Shown in pieces: positions 1-8,678 of a stretch of 42,085 nt of DNA (position 1 is the stretch's first letter; each line of letters starts with the position of its first letter). Under the pieces are notes generated by a model that did not search any database, had not been told where the DNA came from, and saw only the letters and a program-made list of their open reading frames with translations. The DNA lies in assembly GCA_012523925.1 (NCBI GenBank), contig JAAYSQ010000056.1, positions 1-42,085 of the forward strand, in the 5' to 3' direction. Made by a program: the position numbers and the translations under genes. The DNA is from Clostridiales bacterium. Lineage in GTDB: Bacteria > Bacillota > Clostridia > Lachnospirales > Lachnospiraceae.

Positions 1-255
1 AAAGTACCTGTTTTGAAATTTTATATAAAATTTCTCCATAATCTTATAAAGATAGTAAATGAAGGTAACAAAATAATTGTTAAGTATCTAGAATCTAAGG
101 AGGATTGTAGGACATCTTACTTCCTATACTTTGCTTGACTAATTCAAGTTATTGGTATATCTTTTAAAGAAGATTAAAGTAATTATTAAGATTGTTTTTA
201 ATGAAGTTAAGCATACAATAACACGCTGCATGAAAAGTGGAAGGAGAACCTATAA

Positions 256-1707
256 ATGGAAAAGAGAAATTTAACTTTATTAACTGATTTTTATGAATTA
301 ACAATGATGCAGGGTTATTTTTATAACAAGGAAGAAAGTACAGTTGTTTTTGATGTATTCTATAGGGAAAACCCATGCAAGGGTGGTTATGCAATATGTG
401 CCGGCTTAGCACAAGTGATAGAATACGTAAAAAACTTACGCTTTACAACAGAAGATATCGAATACCTTAGAGGTTTAAAAATCTTTAAAGAAGATTTTTT
501 AACCTATTTACAAAACTTTAAATTCAGCGGCGATATTTATGCAATACCAGAGGGAACCGTGATATTCCCTATGGAGCCAATAATAAAAGTAATTGCACCG
601 ATTATGGAAGCTCAATTAATCGAAACTGCTTTACTTAATATTATTAACCACCAAAGTTTGATTGCAACGAAAGCATCCCGTGTAGTTTATGCTGCAAAAG
701 GTGGTCCTGTTATGGAATTTGGCCTTCGGAGAGCTCAAGGGCCAGATGCTGGAACCTTAGGGGCTAGGGCGGCGATTATTGGAGGATGTATTGGAACAAG
801 TAATATGATGTCAGCGAAATTATATGATATGCCTGCGCTTGGTACCCATGCTCATAGCTGGATTATGAGTTTCGATGATGAACTTACCGCATTCCGTAAA
901 TATGCAGAACTATACCCAATGAATACTACTCTTTTGGTTGACACCTATGATACTCTTCGTTCTGGAGTTCCTAATGCGATTAAAGTATTTAGCGAGTTAA
1001 GAGAACAGGGTAAAACACCAGTGAAATACGGTATCCGTTTAGATAGTGGTGACCTTGCATATCTTTCAAAAGAAGCTAGAAAAATGTTAGATGCCGCTGG
1101 TTTTCAAGACGCAACTATTACTGCTTCCAGCGATTTAGATGAGAACTTAATTGATAGCTTAATATCACAAGGTGCCAAAATTGATTCTTGGGGAGTTGGA
1201 ACTCGATTGATAACCTCGGAGGATAACCCATCCTTTGGTGGCGTATATAAATTATCCGCCATTCAAAAAAGCGGTAAATTCATTCCTAAGATAAAACTTT
1301 CTGATAACCCATGGAAAATAACTAACCCTGGTAATAAAAAGATATATCGTGTTTATGAAAAAGAAAGTGGTAAAGTAAAAGCAGATCTTATTACCCTTGA
1401 AGATGAACATTTTTCATCAGAAAATCCACTTTTAATATTTGATCCACATGCCACCTGGAAAAAGACCTACTTAAAGCCGAACACATATACTCTTAGAGAA
1501 CTTCTTGTTCCTATATTTATCTCTGGTGAATGCGTTTACGAATCTCCTTCAGTCATGGAAATTCGTGATTACTGTCAAAAGGAGCAAGACACCCTATGGG
1601 ATGAGGCTAGGCGCCTTGTTAATCCACATAATGTATATGTCGATCTCTCTGAGAGACTATATCAACTAAAATCAGAGCTTTTAAATAATAATTCTGTCCG
1701 TGGATAG
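256..1707 (+). CDS. pncB: Nicotinate phosphoribosyltransferase
   Basis: Makes nicotinate mononucleotide from nicotinate and PRPP in the cytosol, the entry step of the Preiss-Handler NAD salvage route. The 483-residue protein opens with LLTDFYELTMMQGYF, typical of the family. It carries EFGLRRAQG (about 154-162), GTHAHS (196-201, with the histidine region phosphorylated in this family), DTYDTLRSG (229-237) and RLDSGDL (261-267), which form the phosphoribosyl/nicotinate site. Length suits the bacterial NAPRTase clade. The ATG follows GGAGAACC at good spacing. The 255 bases upstream are AT-rich with no gene; TTGACT near 135-140 could be part of a promoter, but no convincing -10 sits at the right distance. 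It appears to be a single-gene unit ended by the hairpin at 1782-1816. Family assignment is secure; the regulation is unknown. Confidence 0.96.
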   Translation: MEKRNLTLLTDFYELTMMQGYFYNKEESTVVFDVFYRENPCKGGYAICAGLAQVIEYVKNLRFTTEDIEYLRGLKIFKEDFLTYLQNFKFSGDIYAIPEGTVIFPMEPIIKVIAPIMEAQLIETALLNIINHQSLIATKASRVVYAAKGGPVMEFGLRRAQGPDAGTLGARAAIIGGCIGTSNMMSAKLYDMPALGTHAHSWIMSFDDELTAFRKYAELYPMNTTLLVDTYDTLRSGVPNAIKVFSELREQGKTPVKYGIRLDSGDLAYLSKEARKMLDAAGFQDATITASSDLDENLIDSLISQGAKIDSWGVGTRLITSEDNPSFGGVYKLSAIQKSGKFIPKIKLSDNPWKITNPGNKKIYRVYEKESGKVKADLITLEDEHFSSENPLLIFDPHATWKKTYLKPNTYTLRELLVPIFISGECVYESPSVMEIRDYCQKEQDTLWDEARRLVNPHNVYVDLSERLYQLKSELLNNNSVRG

Positions 1708-1781
1708 ATAATTTTTTCCATAATATTTTTTCTACAATAAACTATAAATTTCTTTCTAAAAATGTTATAATATAAAAAGAA

Positions 1782-1816
1782 GCAGATTAGGATTTTGCTC
1801 CTAATCTGCAGTTTTT
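1782..1816 (+). terminator. Intrinsic terminator after pncB
   Basis: A perfect 11-bp stem, GCAGATTAGGA paired with TCCTAATCTGC around a 6-base loop, is followed by AGTTTTT. It lies 75 bases after the pncB stop and about 50 bases before the next start. A TATAAT with an upstream TGT (1763-1771) lies just before the hairpin, so the hairpin could instead act as an attenuator for the following gene. Confidence 0.8.
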
Positions 1817-1865
1817 ATAATTCAACTTAAGATCGTACTTGCATAAAGAAAGGAGGCAACTACAA

Positions 1866-3239
1866 ATGAGAAAAATCATGATTGTCCTGGCAGCGGTGGT
1901 GTCCGTTTCGCTAGCCGGCTTTTTAGTTGTCAGTATAATTTCTCCAACCGGTAGCCGCACACATTTAAATGCCTCCGAAATTGAGACATCAACGACTACC
2001 ACACCTGGATCCATTGATGATACATACATACCGCCTGCAACAGACAGCGAAGAAAAGGATAATAAGGATAGCGCGGATAATATTACAAAGACTCCATTTG
2101 TTCCTGCTACTGAAATTGATACCGATATAACCAGTATCACCGTATTTATAAATAAGGAATATGCTTTGCCGAAGGATTATGTACCGGAAGATATGGTGAT
2201 TCCGAATGTATTATTTAATTTGAAATACCACGATGAGCGAAAATTAATGCGCCCAGAGGCTGCAGCTGCCCTTGAAGATTTGTTTGATGCGGCAAAAGCA
2301 GACGGCTATACCCTCTACGGCATTTCCGCCTATCGTTCTTATGATAGACAACGTAAAATTTTTATAAACAACATAGTTAAAAAGGGAAAAAATCATACTT
2401 TAAAATACTCTGCAGTACCTGGAACTAGCGAGCATCAATCTGGTCTTGCCATTGATGTTTCTACCAAATCCTTAGGATTTAAATTAATTGAAGCTTTCGC
2501 AGATTCCCCAGAAGGTATCTGGTTAGCAAATAATGCACACCGTTTTGGATATATCATTCGCTATCCAAAGGACAAATTAGAGATTACAGGGTATGCTTAT
2601 GAACCATGGCATATTCGATATGTGGGTAAGGATTTGGCCAACTATCTCTATACTAATGATTTGACCTTAGATGAATATTATCAATATACTCCAAGTGAAG
2701 GTTTTGATTTTGAAGCAAAATATGCTTATCTAATTAACTACCGCCCACCGATTGTTACCGCACCACCGTTGGATGATGATCCTGCTTTATCCGATGAGGA
2801 AGCTTTACTCGATGGAGAAACGGTAGATGACGAAGAATTAGAAGATGATGAAGCATCTGATGAGAAGGAACTGATTGATAATGATGAAGTACTTCCTGAA
2901 GATGAAATTGAAGAAGAACCTGAGGATCCCAATTCCGATAAAGAGGAAGAAGATTTAGAAGGCACTTTGGAAGAACCTGATATTGAGGATGAAAATCCAG
3001 TGGAAGATGAAAATGAGGATCCTGTCGATGCTGATGAGGATGAAGATGAAGATGAAAATAATAACATACCAGATGATGTAACTATAACTCCTACGGGGAT
3101 TCCTATCAATGAGGATGCCAATAACCATACGGATAGTAGCCAGACATCGCAAGAGCAAATGCAAGATAAAAACAATGGTGAATTGCAGGACAGTGATACT
3201 AAAGCTCTACCTCCTCACATAACACCAACTTATCCGTGA
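1866..3239 (+). CDS. VanY-family D-alanyl-D-alanine carboxypeptidase with long acidic C-terminal tail
   Basis: Probable zinc D,D-carboxypeptidase that trims the terminal D-Ala from peptidoglycan stem peptides outside the membrane. The start is the ATG behind AAAGGAGGCAAC; an in-frame TTG 27 bases earlier lies before that site and is not used. The 457 residues begin with an N-terminal membrane anchor (about 4-25), then a Thr/Ser/Asp-rich spacer. The VanY (M15B) domain spans about 95-265 with AYRSYDRQ (155-162), the zinc motif SEHQSGLAID (188-197: H190, D197) and EPWHIR (246-251, H249). The last 150 residues are an unusual run rich in Asp and Glu, densest around residues 310-420. VanY alone does not imply vancomycin resistance, and no vanHAX genes are nearby. 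The function of the tail is unknown; it could hold the enzyme off the anionic wall or bind cations (inference). Confidence 0.9.
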   Translation: MRKIMIVLAAVVSVSLAGFLVVSIISPTGSRTHLNASEIETSTTTTPGSIDDTYIPPATDSEEKDNKDSADNITKTPFVPATEIDTDITSITVFINKEYALPKDYVPEDMVIPNVLFNLKYHDERKLMRPEAAAALEDLFDAAKADGYTLYGISAYRSYDRQRKIFINNIVKKGKNHTLKYSAVPGTSEHQSGLAIDVSTKSLGFKLIEAFADSPEGIWLANNAHRFGYIIRYPKDKLEITGYAYEPWHIRYVGKDLANYLYTNDLTLDEYYQYTPSEGFDFEAKYAYLINYRPPIVTAPPLDDDPALSDEEALLDGETVDDEELEDDEASDEKELIDNDEVLPEDEIEEEPEDPNSDKEEEDLEGTLEEPDIEDENPVEDENEDPVDADEDEDEDENNNIPDDVTITPTGIPINEDANNHTDSSQTSQEQMQDKNNGELQDSDTKALPPHITPTYP

Positions 3240-3311
3240 GAAGGCTAAATAGCTAGTGCGCTCGTATAAAGAGATTTTCTTTCTATTACTGGAAAGCGGA
3301 GGTGTTATTTT

Positions 3312-4046
3312 ATGCGTTTAATATTGGTTTTACTATTTTTAATTCTATTTTTTATAATAAGTATTCCATTATTCATAATTGAATATATCATCGGCAAGTT
3401 TAGCCATCGCGCAAAAGTGGCAAGTTCACAGAAGATTGTCGTTTGGGCTTTCCGTGTTATTCTATTCATTAGCGGCGTTAAATACACTGCAATTGGTATA
3501 GATAATGTTCCGAAAGATGAAGCCGTATTATATGTTGCAAATCACAGAAGCTACTTCGATATTCTGGTTTCTTATGTTACAGTACCCACCTTAACCGGAT
3601 TTATAGCGAAGAAAGAAATACGTAAAGTTCCTTTTTTGAGAACCTGGATGGAATTTCTGCAATGCCTCTTCCTTGACCGCAATGACGTTCGCCAAGGTAT
3701 GAAGGTGATTCTTCAAGCGATAGAGCAAGTAAAAAATGGTTACTCCATATTTATTTCACCAGAGGGGACCCGTAGCCCGGGAAATGAAATGCTTCCATTT
3801 AAGGCGGGTAGCTTTAAAATTGCTGAAAAAAGCGGATGTGCTATTATTCCAGTTTCTATATCCAATACGGAAGCCATATTCGAAAATCAGCAGCCATGGA
3901 TTCGAAAAGCTCATGTTGTAATTGAATACGGCAAACCGATTTACCCAAAAACTCTGGAGAAAGCGCAATTAAAGTCACTTAGCACCTATGTACAGGGAAT
4001 TATAAAGGACACACTGGATAAAAACGATTCTTTAGTTAAATATTAA
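3312..4046 (+). CDS. plsC: 1-acyl-sn-glycerol-3-phosphate acyltransferase (PlsC family)
   Basis: Adds the second acyl chain to lysophosphatidate, giving phosphatidate, the precursor of membrane phospholipids; acts at the inner face of the membrane. The 244-residue protein has a hydrophobic N-terminus (about 3-28), the acyltransferase motif I NHRSYFD (77-83, catalytic His and Asp), a second block around FLDRND (120-125) and motif III PEGTRS (150-155), in the expected order and spacing. The ATG follows GGAGGTG with good spacing. It starts 72 bases after the VanY gene with no terminator between, so the two may be cotranscribed. Other acyltransferases of the LPLAT superfamily share these motifs, so the exact acceptor is inferred. 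Confidence 0.92.
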   Translation: MRLILVLLFLILFFIISIPLFIIEYIIGKFSHRAKVASSQKIVVWAFRVILFISGVKYTAIGIDNVPKDEAVLYVANHRSYFDILVSYVTVPTLTGFIAKKEIRKVPFLRTWMEFLQCLFLDRNDVRQGMKVILQAIEQVKNGYSIFISPEGTRSPGNEMLPFKAGSFKIAEKSGCAIIPVSISNTEAIFENQQPWIRKAHVVIEYGKPIYPKTLEKAQLKSLSTYVQGIIKDTLDKNDSLVKY

Positions 4047-4256
4047 GTAGAGATTTGCTATCGATATTATTTACACTTAATTTGACTGACTTAGTCGATG
4101 CAACTTGTATTTAAGCGAATATCGCGATCATTGTCGAACAAAATTTCAGGTATTTTCTATTTTACTATTTATTTTTTTATAAAAAGATGGTACAATTAAC
4201 GATGCCCTGAACTGGGACACGCTAGAAAACGTACAATATTAGGAGGTACATAGTTC

Positions 4257-4712
4257 ATGGATACATTAACAATCGTATTACTTGTTGTTGCCGTAGTAGT
4301 TATTGCGGTTTTCGTTGCATTATATTTTGTAGGAAAGAAACTTCAGCAAAGGCAGGAAGATTCCGAAGAACAAATGAAAGCAGCAGCTCAGACGGTTTCA
4401 ATGCTGGTTATTGATAAGAAGATGATGAAATTAAAGGAAGCAAACCTTCCTAAGATTGTACTTGATCAAACACCGAAGTATATGAGAGGATCCAAGGTTC
4501 CTATCGTAAAAGCAAAAATCGGACCAAAAATTATGTCCTTAATCTGTGATGCTAAGGTATTTGAAGTTATTCCAGTTAAAAAGGAAGTAAAGGCAGTTCT
4601 AAGCGGTATTTACATTATGGATGTAAGAGGGCTTCGAAGCGGCCTTGATACTAAGAAAGAAAAGCAAGGGTTTTTCAAGAGAATCACAGGCAAATTTAAA
4701 AAAGAAAAATAA
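4257..4712 (+). CDS. Small single-pass membrane protein of unknown function
   Basis: I do not recognise a named family. The 151-residue protein has one strongly hydrophobic N-terminal segment (about 5-27), then a charged cytoplasmic-looking part: a short helical stretch rich in Gln/Glu (31-50), a mixed alpha/beta region with several VIPVKKEVKAV-like beta segments, and a very basic C-terminus ending KKEK. The start ATG follows AGGAGG. A TACAAT with an upstream TG (TGGTACAAT, 4188-4196) about 60 bases before the ATG could be an extended -10 promoter. A clear terminator follows, so it looks like its own transcription unit. The basic tail suggests contact with membrane lipid or nucleic acid (inference). 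Confidence 0.8.
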   Translation: MDTLTIVLLVVAVVVIAVFVALYFVGKKLQQRQEDSEEQMKAAAQTVSMLVIDKKMMKLKEANLPKIVLDQTPKYMRGSKVPIVKAKIGPKIMSLICDAKVFEVIPVKKEVKAVLSGIYIMDVRGLRSGLDTKKEKQGFFKRITGKFKKEK

Positions 4713-4722
4713 AAATCATATT

Positions 4723-4767
4723 CCTCTTACCTTCATGGCATAATTGTTATAAGGTAAGAGGTTTTTT
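4723..4767 (+). terminator. Intrinsic terminator
   Basis: CCTCTTACCTT and AAGGTAAGAGG form a perfect 11-bp stem around a 17-base loop and are followed directly by six T. It ends the unit of the small membrane protein only 20 bases before the next start codon, so the following gene may depend on read-through or on a promoter inside this region. Confidence 0.88.
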
Positions 4768-4786
4768 AATCGGAAAGGAAGATACT

Positions 4787-6121
4787 ATGAAGCAAAAGAA
4801 TATATTACTTCTAATATTATTCGGTTTCCTATCCCTTGTATCACTTTGCAGTCTCCTCATATACGCTTTCAAGATACAAAACCGCCAGGACGAAATAGAT
4901 GAAAGAAATAGTCATGAGCATATAGGGGAGGCCATTACCGATACGGATTATAATCAGTCACTTAATAACGATAGCAATAGTAGTGACTCGCTAGATAGCA
5001 GTAGCAACAACACTTCTCAAAATGAAGATGAAGCTGATCTTGATTTGGCAGAGAATCATGATATCAAAGAAGGTAACCCTTCAGATAATAACACAGAGAA
5101 TGAACCAGTACCGGGGGATCATATAACTGATCCTAGCCTGGAAACGGATAGCTCTAATGAAGAGCCAAATCGTACAATTGTACTTGGTTTTGCAGGCGAT
5201 ATTAACTTTGATGAGAATTCAAAGCCGGTTGCCCGCTATGATCGAGAGAAAAAGGGAATTCTGGGAGGCCTATCCGAGGACCTCGTTGGAGAAATGAATG
5301 CTGTTGACATTATGATGCTCAATAACGAATTTGCCTATAGTACAAGGGGAACCAAAACACCGAACAAATCGTATACATTTCGTGCTGATCCAAGTCGTGT
5401 AGGAATTCTTAACGAAATGGGCGTTGATATAGTTTCCCTTGCCAACAATCATGCATTAGATTATGGCCCAGATGCACTTATGGATACCTTCGCTACCTTA
5501 GATGAAGCTGGAATTGACTATGTAGGTGCCGGTGAAAATTTAGCAAGAGCTGAAGCCCCAGTTTACTATACGATTGGAGATAAGAAAATTGCCTATCTCG
5601 CATCTTCCAGAGTAATCTTTGCTATGAATTGGTATGCAACTGAGGATTCCCCGGGAATGGTTGGAACTTATGATCCCACGCCTCTTATTGAAGCAATTGA
5701 AAAGGCTGCTCAAGAAAGTGACTATGTAGTTGTATATCTTCATTGGGGCGTAGAGCGTAACGAATACCCAGAGAAATATCAGCGAGATTTTGCTAAGAAA
5801 TATATAGATGCTGGAGCAGATATTGTTGTGGGATGCCATCCACATGTCATGCAGGGATTTGAATTTTATAAAGGAAAACCCATTGCTTATAGTTTAGGCA
5901 ACTTCTGGTTTAATAGTGCCAAACGTGAAACTGGATTACTGAAAATACACTTAGACTCAGAAGATGATATTCGAATGCAAATTCTACCTGCCATGGGGAA
6001 GGACACCTACACCTATCTCCTTACAGAGGAAAATGAACGCAAATCCTATTTTGACTATATGGAGAAAATCTCCTTTGATGTTACCATTGATGAAGATGGA
6101 TTCGTTACTCCAAAGGAATAA
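4787..6121 (+). CDS. CapA-family (poly-gamma-glutamate synthesis type) metallophosphatase-fold protein
   Basis: Anchored extracytoplasmic protein of the PGA_cap (CapA/PgsA) family, which has a calcineurin-like phosphoesterase fold. Of 444 residues, about 5-28 form the membrane anchor, 35-130 are a low-complexity Asn/Ser/Asp/Glu linker, and the CapA domain runs from about 131 to the end. Visible motifs are GFAGDIN (134-140), NNE (179-181), ANNHALD (219-225), HWGVE (319-323) and GCHPHV (349-354), which match the metal-ligand positions of the family. No capB or capC genes are present, so a role in poly-gamma-glutamate capsule synthesis is not supported here. Such stand-alone CapA-like proteins are common in clostridia and their substrate is not established. 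It is followed by a large stem-loop. Confidence 0.88.
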   Translation: MKQKNILLLILFGFLSLVSLCSLLIYAFKIQNRQDEIDERNSHEHIGEAITDTDYNQSLNNDSNSSDSLDSSSNNTSQNEDEADLDLAENHDIKEGNPSDNNTENEPVPGDHITDPSLETDSSNEEPNRTIVLGFAGDINFDENSKPVARYDREKKGILGGLSEDLVGEMNAVDIMMLNNEFAYSTRGTKTPNKSYTFRADPSRVGILNEMGVDIVSLANNHALDYGPDALMDTFATLDEAGIDYVGAGENLARAEAPVYYTIGDKKIAYLASSRVIFAMNWYATEDSPGMVGTYDPTPLIEAIEKAAQESDYVVVYLHWGVERNEYPEKYQRDFAKKYIDAGADIVVGCHPHVMQGFEFYKGKPIAYSLGNFWFNSAKRETGLLKIHLDSEDDIRMQILPAMGKDTYTYLLTEENERKSYFDYMEKISFDVTIDEDGFVTPKE

Positions 6122-6148
6122 TTTCCTAAAGTAGACTGCTTGTCGCCC

Positions 6149-6197
6149 AGTACTTAGGTTGTGTCAGATACACTTATCTGTCACAACCTTATGTACT
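6149..6197. terminator. Stem-loop between convergent genes
   Basis: AGTAC, AGGTTGTG and CAGATA pair with TATCTG, CACAACCT and GTACT, with small bulges and a short loop. It lies between the plus-strand CapA gene and the minus-strand DUF1934 gene. Neither side has a good T-tract, so it may be a bidirectional terminator or an mRNA 3' end stabiliser. Confidence 0.55.
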
Positions 6198-6235
6198 ACT
6201 ATGAACGACAACCAAGCGAGAACTTGTTTATGTTT

Positions 6236-6661
6236 CTATTTAGTTTCTTGTGATTGTATTGTAATCTTTGTACGGTTCTTAGATAGAAGATCCCCATTAG
6301 CCATGATGGTATATGATAGATTGATGTTAAGCGAGTCGGTATCTTCTTTCACTTGCATCTGGCTTGTTTGTATTTGAAGCATTAGATTACCATAAGGCGT
6401 TTGATAACTTGTACTCGTAACTTCGTTTAAACGAAAGGTCATAGTCGTGCTAGCTGCGCCTTTCTTTGTAATCTTAACTAAATCAGGAGTTACCTTAATA
6501 AGGTTTTTAGTTGCTCCTTCCACGCCATCTATCATCTCTTCATAACGAATATAATGATTTCCCTTCTGCAATTGATACAAACCGTTTGCTTTCGTAATAA
6601 TCCTATCGTTTTCTTCCCCCAGTTGTAATCCTTCAATTGTAACAATTACATCCTTTGTCAT
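6236..6661 (-). CDS. DUF1934 family protein (YwiB-like)
   Basis: A 141-residue cytosolic protein that looks like the DUF1934/YwiB family, a calycin-like beta-barrel family of unknown function in Firmicutes. The sequence is almost entirely alternating beta-type segments, for example the N-terminal VIVTIEGLQ, the central LIKVTPDLVKITKKG and the LNINLSYTI near the C-terminus, with no signal peptide or membrane segment. It starts 13 bases after the end of murI on the same strand and has its own AAAGGTAGG site, so the two genes form an operon read from the murI promoter. Pairing with a wall gene hints at a role around the cell envelope, but no function is shown. Confidence 0.8.
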   Translation of the reverse strand: MTKDVIVTIEGLQLGEENDRIITKANGLYQLQKGNHYIRYEEMIDGVEGATKNLIKVTPDLVKITKKGAASTTMTFRLNEVTSTSYQTPYGNLMLQIQTSQMQVKEDTDSLNINLSYTIMANGDLLSKNRTKITIQSQETK

Positions 6662-6674
6662 ATCTGCCTACCTT

Positions 6675-7484
6675 TTAATAACTTTCAATATTTACATCCT
6701 TCGTTTCCACAACTTCACAAGATAATATGGTATTTGCAAAATGTTTAAACTTTTCCGCGCCGTCACTTACAAAAAATTGATGGTTAGGTTTCATAGTACT
6801 ATTATTTTCTAATCGGTTCTGCATAAGTACTTCCTTTAGCTTTCTAGCGGTTTCATATGCAGGGTTCACTAATGTTATCTGCTCTCCTACCACTCTCTGA
6901 ATGGTTTTTCTAAGCAATGGATAGTGTGTGCATCCTAATACTAAAGTATCTATATCAATTTCTAGTAGATCTTTTGTATATCTTCTTACCATCTCCGTTG
7001 TTATCGGATCATCAATCAAGCCTTCCTCAACAAGAGGAACCAAAAGCGGACAGGGTTTGCCAAATATCTGAACTTGAGAGTTTATATTATTAATATAGTT
7101 ATTGTATATTCCACTATAAATTGTTCCTTCGGTCGCAATTATACCGATTTTACCATTCCTGGTAGTATCAGCAGCAACCTTTGCACCAGGTTTAACGACG
7201 CCAAGGATAGGTATATTAATTTCTGTCTTTACCGTCTCTAATGCTAATGCACTAGCCGTGTTGCAGGCTACTACAATAACCTTAACGCCCTTCCCCATTA
7301 GAAAGCGGATAATTTGTCTTGTGTAGGTAACAATGGTCTCTTGTGATTTACTTCCATAGGGAAGTCTCGCTGTATCACCAAAATATATGATAGATTCCTG
7401 CGGTATCTGATTCATAATCTCTTTTACAACGGTTAACCCGCCGATACCAGAATCAAAAACCCCAATTGGTGCATTACTTGACAT
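6675..7484 (-). CDS. murI: Glutamate racemase
   Basis: Converts L-glutamate to D-glutamate for peptidoglycan stem peptides in the cytosol. I choose the ATG at 7484 (MSSNAPIG...) because it sits behind GGGAGG at ideal spacing; an upstream in-frame codon is on the wrong side of that site. The 269-residue protein has GVFDSGIGGLTV (8-19), the first catalytic cysteine in VVACNTAS (C74), and the second in VLGCTHYPLL (C185), plus GDTARLPYG (37-45). Length is normal. It shares an operon with the downstream DUF1934 gene and has a clear vegetative promoter at 7543-7571. Confidence 0.96.
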   Translation of the reverse strand: MSSNAPIGVFDSGIGGLTVVKEIMNQIPQESIIYFGDTARLPYGSKSQETIVTYTRQIIRFLMGKGVKVIVVACNTASALALETVKTEINIPILGVVKPGAKVAADTTRNGKIGIIATEGTIYSGIYNNYINNINSQVQIFGKPCPLLVPLVEEGLIDDPITTEMVRRYTKDLLEIDIDTLVLGCTHYPLLRKTIQRVVGEQITLVNPAYETARKLKEVLMQNRLENNSTMKPNHQFFVSDGAEKFKHFANTILSCEVVETKDVNIESY

Positions 7485-7542
7485 AATTAAGCCTCCCGCC
7501 GTCATTTTGTAAGCGATTAATTTCTTTAGTTAACGCTATCTT

Positions 7543-7571
7543 ATTGTACTATCAAATAAACACAAGTTCAA
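7543..7571 (-). promoter_or_regulatory. Sigma-A type promoter for murI
   Basis: On the minus strand TTGAAC (7566-7571), a 17-base spacer and TACAAT (7543-7548). It lies about 60 bases upstream of the murI start codon. Confidence 0.72.
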
Positions 7572-7647
7572 GCTGTTTTCCATACATACCATTACTATCG
7601 ATATTTTAAATACTAATTATCTATAAGATAAATTTTCGTTATTATTC

Positions 7648-7676
7648 GTATAAAAGAGGTAGTCTGTGGTAATACT
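7648..7676 (+). promoter_or_regulatory. Sigma-F type promoter for spoIIR
   Basis: GTATA (7648-7652), a 15-base spacer and GGTAATACT (7668-7676). This fits the known forespore sigma-F pattern, GYATA then about 15 bases then GGNRANANT, at every fixed position. It lies about 110 bases before the spoIIR ATG; spoIIR is a sigma-F gene in studied spore formers. Confidence 0.7.
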
Positions 7677-7786
7677 CTAACAGAACAAATATACCATTTA
7701 TTGGTTAGCTTATTGAAGCATTTTAAGTCCATCATGGCTGATATAAGTACAACACTAGAATCTGGAACAATAAAGGAGTAGATATC

Positions 7787-8545
7787 ATGAACATAAGGAA
7801 TAGCAACGAAATGCGTGATTTAATCAAGGCAGTACATAAAGATGAAATAGATACAGTAGGAGCAAAAGAAAACTTATATAACAAAATAGTTAAATCAATA
7901 TGTCTTTGGAATAGCAAATTCCGGGTTTTTCTACTGCTGCTTATTCTTGTTTTCTCTGGTATTGTTATGGGATTTGTAAAAGCAGACGCAGCGAAGAATT
8001 CACAGATACAGGCTGGTATTGCTAGAGACATTATTCGTTTTCATGTAATTGCCAATAGTGATAGTAATGAGGACCAAAATCTCAAGCTAAAGGTAAAGGA
8101 GAAAATAGTTTCAGAGATCTCTCCTTATCTTAGAGAAGCTACAAGTATTACCGAGGCTCGGAATATTCTATTTGACATGTTACCAACCATTCAGGAAATT
8201 GCAGAGGAGGTCATAGAAGAAGAAGGGTTTTATTATCCTATCAGTGTAAGTTTAGAAGAATGTAATTTTCCACTCAAAGTCTATAGTGACTATACCTTTC
8301 CTCCTGGAACTTATGAAGCACTCCGCGTAAAAATTGGCGATGCCCAGGGAAAGAACTGGTGGTGCGTTCTATTTCCTCCACTCTGTTTTGTTGACGAGAC
8401 CTATAGTATAGTCGATGAAAAATCAGAAGAACAACTAAAGTACCTGCTTACCGAGGAAGAATTTGATACTCTTAAATCACAAAAAGCACCTGTGAGAATT
8501 AAGTTTAAACTATGGGAAGAAATCAAGGCATATTTTGATTTGTAA
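7787..8545 (+). CDS. spoIIR: Stage II sporulation protein R
   Basis: Forespore-made signal that crosses into the intermembrane space and triggers SpoIIGA to cleave pro-sigma-E in the mother cell. The 252-residue protein has an unusually long cytosolic lead (1-44), one membrane segment (about 46-64), then the conserved extracytoplasmic block with FHVIANSDSNEDQNLKLKVK (85-104). The later Trp-Trp-Cys region, KNWWCVLFPPLCF, is also diagnostic. The start follows AAAGGAGTAG. A sigma-F type promoter lies upstream and an intrinsic terminator downstream, so it is a single-gene unit. The spacing between promoter and start (about 110 bases) leaves room for a 5' leader. Family assignment is secure. Confidence 0.95.
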   Translation: MNIRNSNEMRDLIKAVHKDEIDTVGAKENLYNKIVKSICLWNSKFRVFLLLLILVFSGIVMGFVKADAAKNSQIQAGIARDIIRFHVIANSDSNEDQNLKLKVKEKIVSEISPYLREATSITEARNILFDMLPTIQEIAEEVIEEEGFYYPISVSLEECNFPLKVYSDYTFPPGTYEALRVKIGDAQGKNWWCVLFPPLCFVDETYSIVDEKSEEQLKYLLTEEEFDTLKSQKAPVRIKFKLWEEIKAYFDL

Positions 8546-8596
8546 TGAAATATAAAGTGTGATAAAATACCAATATAATTTATTGCAAAGAAATAT

Positions 8597-8635
8597 AAGG
8601 TCATTATGAAAGATAATCTTTCAATGACCTTTATT
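8597..8635 (+). terminator. Intrinsic terminator after spoIIR
   Basis: AAGGTCATT and GAAAGAT pair with ATCTTTC and AATGACCTT in a nearly perfect long stem, followed by TTATTTAT. It lies 50 bases after the spoIIR stop and 45 bases before ispE. Confidence 0.78.
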
Positions 8636-8678
8636 TATGCTTAGCTTAATACAAATGCCCTTATGGAGGTATTATCCT

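Noticed and set aside
2738-3175. Minus-strand frame of 145 codons rich in Ser opposite the acidic VanY tail
   Set aside because: It mirrors the Asp/Glu codons (GAT, GAA read as Ser and Phe) and has no ribosome binding site; it is an antisense shadow.
1866-3239. Vancomycin resistance cluster
   Set aside because: A VanY-type carboxypeptidase alone is common in wall metabolism. No vanH, vanA/B, vanX genes are beside it, and the kinase/regulator pair is 30 kb away.
4787-6121. Poly-gamma-glutamate capsule locus
   Set aside because: Only a CapA-type protein is present; capB, capC and capE-like genes are absent.
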